Origin: Betaproteobacteria bacterium
GTDB lineage: Bacteria; Pseudomonadota; Gammaproteobacteria; Burkholderiales; Casimicrobiaceae
Assembly (NCBI GenBank): GCA_005888955.1
Contig: VBCS01000327.1
Coordinates: forward strand, 1 to 5,804
Length of the DNA stretch: 5,804 bases
Direction: 5' to 3'
The position numbers and the translations under genes are program-made. How positions within the stretch are numbered: position 1 is the stretch's first letter; every line of letters starts with the position of its first letter. Positions 4,680 to 5,804 of this stretch are shown here, piece by piece. The notes under the pieces were generated by a model. It made no database searches. It had not been told where the DNA came from and saw only the letters and a program-made list of their open reading frames with translations.

Positions 4680-5192
4680 CTACTTGTCGGCGAGCGCCTT
4701 GATCACTTTTTCGGTGATGTCGATTCGCGTGCTCGCGAACACCACCGGATCCTGCAAAATCAGGTCGAACTTCTCGGCCTCGGCGATCTGCTGAATGACT
4801 TTGTTGGCGCGCTCCTGCACGGAGCCCAGCTCTTCGTTGCGACGCAGGTTCAAATCCTCGCGGAACTCGCGCTGCAGGCGCTGCAGGTCGCGGCTCATGT
4901 TGGCGAGATCGCGCTCCTTGTTGCGACGATCGCTCTCGGCCATGGTGACACCGTCCTTCTCCAGCAGCGCCTGGAGGTCGCGCACCTGCTTGGAGAGTTT
5001 CTGGATGTCGGCGTCGCGGCCGGCGAATTCCTTCTCCAGCTTCTGCTGCGCGCGCTTCGCCGGCGTGGCTTCGCGGAACAGCCGCTCGGTGTTGACGAAT
5101 CCGATCTTGTACTCGCCGCCCTGGGCGAACGCCAGGGTAGCGGCCAGCGCCAGGACCAGCGCGCCAACGGTCAGCGTCATCGATTGCCTCAT
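4680..5192 (-). CDS. skp: Periplasmic chaperone Skp/OmpH family protein
   Basis: Skp is a trimeric periplasmic chaperone that holds unfolded outer-membrane proteins on their way to the BAM complex, so its place directly after bamA fits its job. From ATG 5192 the product has 170 residues, close to E. coli Skp (161). A signal peptide is clear: MRQ, a hydrophobic core (about 7-22) and a likely cut after AFA (23/24). The mature start YKIGFVNTERLFRE (28-41) is the typical OmpH strand. A long charged, coiled-coil-like helical hairpin follows (about 44-130; KLEKEFAGRDADIQKLSKQV, LANMSRDLQRLQREF), then the closing strand FDLILQD (142-148) and VIKALADK at the end. The start was set by AGGAGA (5206-5201), 8 nt upstream; the in-frame ATG at 5234 would bury the signal peptide behind 14 extra residues. 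It lies 38 nt after bamA and 23 nt before lpxD. Confidence 0.95.
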   Translation of the reverse strand: MRQSMTLTVGALVLALAATLAFAQGGEYKIGFVNTERLFREATPAKRAQQKLEKEFAGRDADIQKLSKQVRDLQALLEKDGVTMAESDRRNKERDLANMSRDLQRLQREFREDLNLRRNEELGSVQERANKVIQQIAEAEKFDLILQDPVVFASTRIDITEKVIKALADK

Positions 5193-5230
5193 GCCACGTT
5201 TCTCCTGCTGCGAGGCTGAACATCTGCCTC

Positions 5231-5804
5231 TCAAAACACCGTCCCCACCTGGAACTGGAAATGCTGCACGCGGTCACCGATCTTCTTGTTCAGCGGGTAG
5301 CCATAACTGAACTTGAGCGGCCCGACCGGAGAGTTCCATGCCAGGCCCGCGCCCGCCGAAAACCGGAACGACTCGAGCTGGGGCTGCGAACCATTGTCAT
5401 AGATCTGGCCGGCATCGGTGAACACCGACAGCCGGACCGACTGATCGTTTGCCTTGGCCCCCGGCAATGGAAAGAACAATTCGGCGTTGCCAATAATCTT
5501 GCGCCTGCCGCCGATCGTGTTGCCCTGGCTGTCCTGCGGACCCAGCGACGCCGTATCGTAGCCGCGTACCGAACCCACGCCACCCGCATAATACGCCTTG
5601 AAGAATGGAAGCGGCTTGTTGCCGAGGCCGCCGCCGTAGCCGACGTCGCCGCGCAGCATCCAGACGATATTCGCCGGCAGCGGGGTGAACCACTGAATCA
5701 GATAGTTCAGCTTGTAGTAGGACAGGTCGCCCACCGGCAGGCCCCATTCTACCAGCGCGCTCTGCAGCAGGCCGCGGGTAGGAAAGAGAATACTGTCGCG
5801 CGTG
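5231..5804 (-). CDS. bamA: Outer membrane protein assembly factor BamA (partial, C-terminal part)
   Basis: The last 190 residues of BamA, an Omp85 protein, run in from the right edge; the POTRA domains and first barrel strands lie outside. BamA is the outer-membrane core of the BAM complex that folds and inserts beta-barrel proteins. The fragment opens with TRDSILFPTRG, the conserved DTRD-PTRG strand. It contains GDLSYYKLNY, the loop-6 signature GGVGSVRGYDTASLGP (fragment residues about 74-89, VRGY at 79-82), ELFFPLPG and RLSVFTDAGQIYD. It ends with FQFQVGTVF; a C-terminal phenylalanine is the usual outer-membrane insertion signal. A GTG at 5734 is an internal valine codon, not a start. The stop lies 38 nt before skp, as in the conserved cluster. 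Confidence 0.97.
   Translation of the reverse strand, partial: TRDSILFPTRGLLQSALVEWGLPVGDLSYYKLNYLIQWFTPLPANIVWMLRGDVGYGGGLGNKPLPFFKAYYAGGVGSVRGYDTASLGPQDSQGNTIGGRRKIIGNAELFFPLPGAKANDQSVRLSVFTDAGQIYDNGSQPQLESFRFSAGAGLAWNSPVGPLKFSYGYPLNKKIGDRVQHFQFQVGTVF

Noticed and set aside
3613..5277. A 554-codon minus-strand open frame that could look like a skp-lpxD fusion
   Set aside because: Only the part from 4656 down is lpxD. Upstream, the frame runs out of register through skp, gives a Arg/Pro/Gly-rich shadow sequence, and has no sensible start.
5231..5734. A separate small beta-barrel gene starting at GTG 5734
   Set aside because: The frame continues upstream to the window edge with the conserved BamA segment TRDSILFPTRG, so the GTG is an internal valine codon.

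Overview
The window is a GC-rich piece of a proteobacterial chromosome, most likely from a betaproteobacterium. I base this on the protein sequences and on the gene order; no marker gene fixes the lineage. Every gene recognised lies on the minus strand, so transcription runs from high to low coordinates. The core is the conserved outer-membrane biogenesis cluster bamA - skp(ompH) - lpxD - fabZ - lpxA - lpxB - rnhB. Only the last quarter of bamA is present, cut by the right edge. Past rnhB, where E. coli has dnaE, there is a small UxaA/SuyA-like SAF-domain gene cut by the left edge.

Layout from right to left: bamA C-terminus (5804-5231), skp (5192-4680), lpxD (4656-3613), fabZ (3601-3161), a 280-bp palindromic insertion (3155-2876), lpxA (2875-2099), lpxB (2054-903), rnhB (909-343), and the UxaA-like gene (280 to beyond 1). 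Apart from the insertion, gaps are 62 nt or less, and lpxB and rnhB overlap by 7 nt, so this reads as one operon. BamA inserts beta-barrel proteins into the outer membrane and Skp chaperones them across the periplasm. LpxA, LpxD and LpxB carry out the first, third and fifth steps of lipid A synthesis. FabZ draws on the same 3-hydroxyacyl-ACP pool that LpxA and LpxD use. RNase HII is a DNA-maintenance passenger.

The unusual part is the stretch between fabZ and lpxA. It has perfect 22-bp terminal inverted repeats with CTAG at both outer ends, and encloses two abutting imperfect palindromes of about 110-120 bp. It looks like a non-autonomous MITE-like element. Removing the element plus one CTAG joins fabZ's stop to lpxA as TAAGGAACCTAGATG, which puts a good Shine-Dalgarno (TAAGGA) 6 nt from the lpxA ATG. 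The insertion therefore appears to have moved the ribosome-binding site of an essential lipid A gene 280 bp away from its start codon. The lpxA ATG now has an in-frame TAG directly before it and no Shine-Dalgarno. The element holds a chain of touching small reading frames (stop/start overlaps ATGA and TAGATG), and its RNA could fold so that the old Shine-Dalgarno and the ATG sit at the base of one stem. Either could explain how lpxA is still translated; both are inferences.

There are no tRNA, rRNA, CRISPR or convincing rho-independent terminator features.
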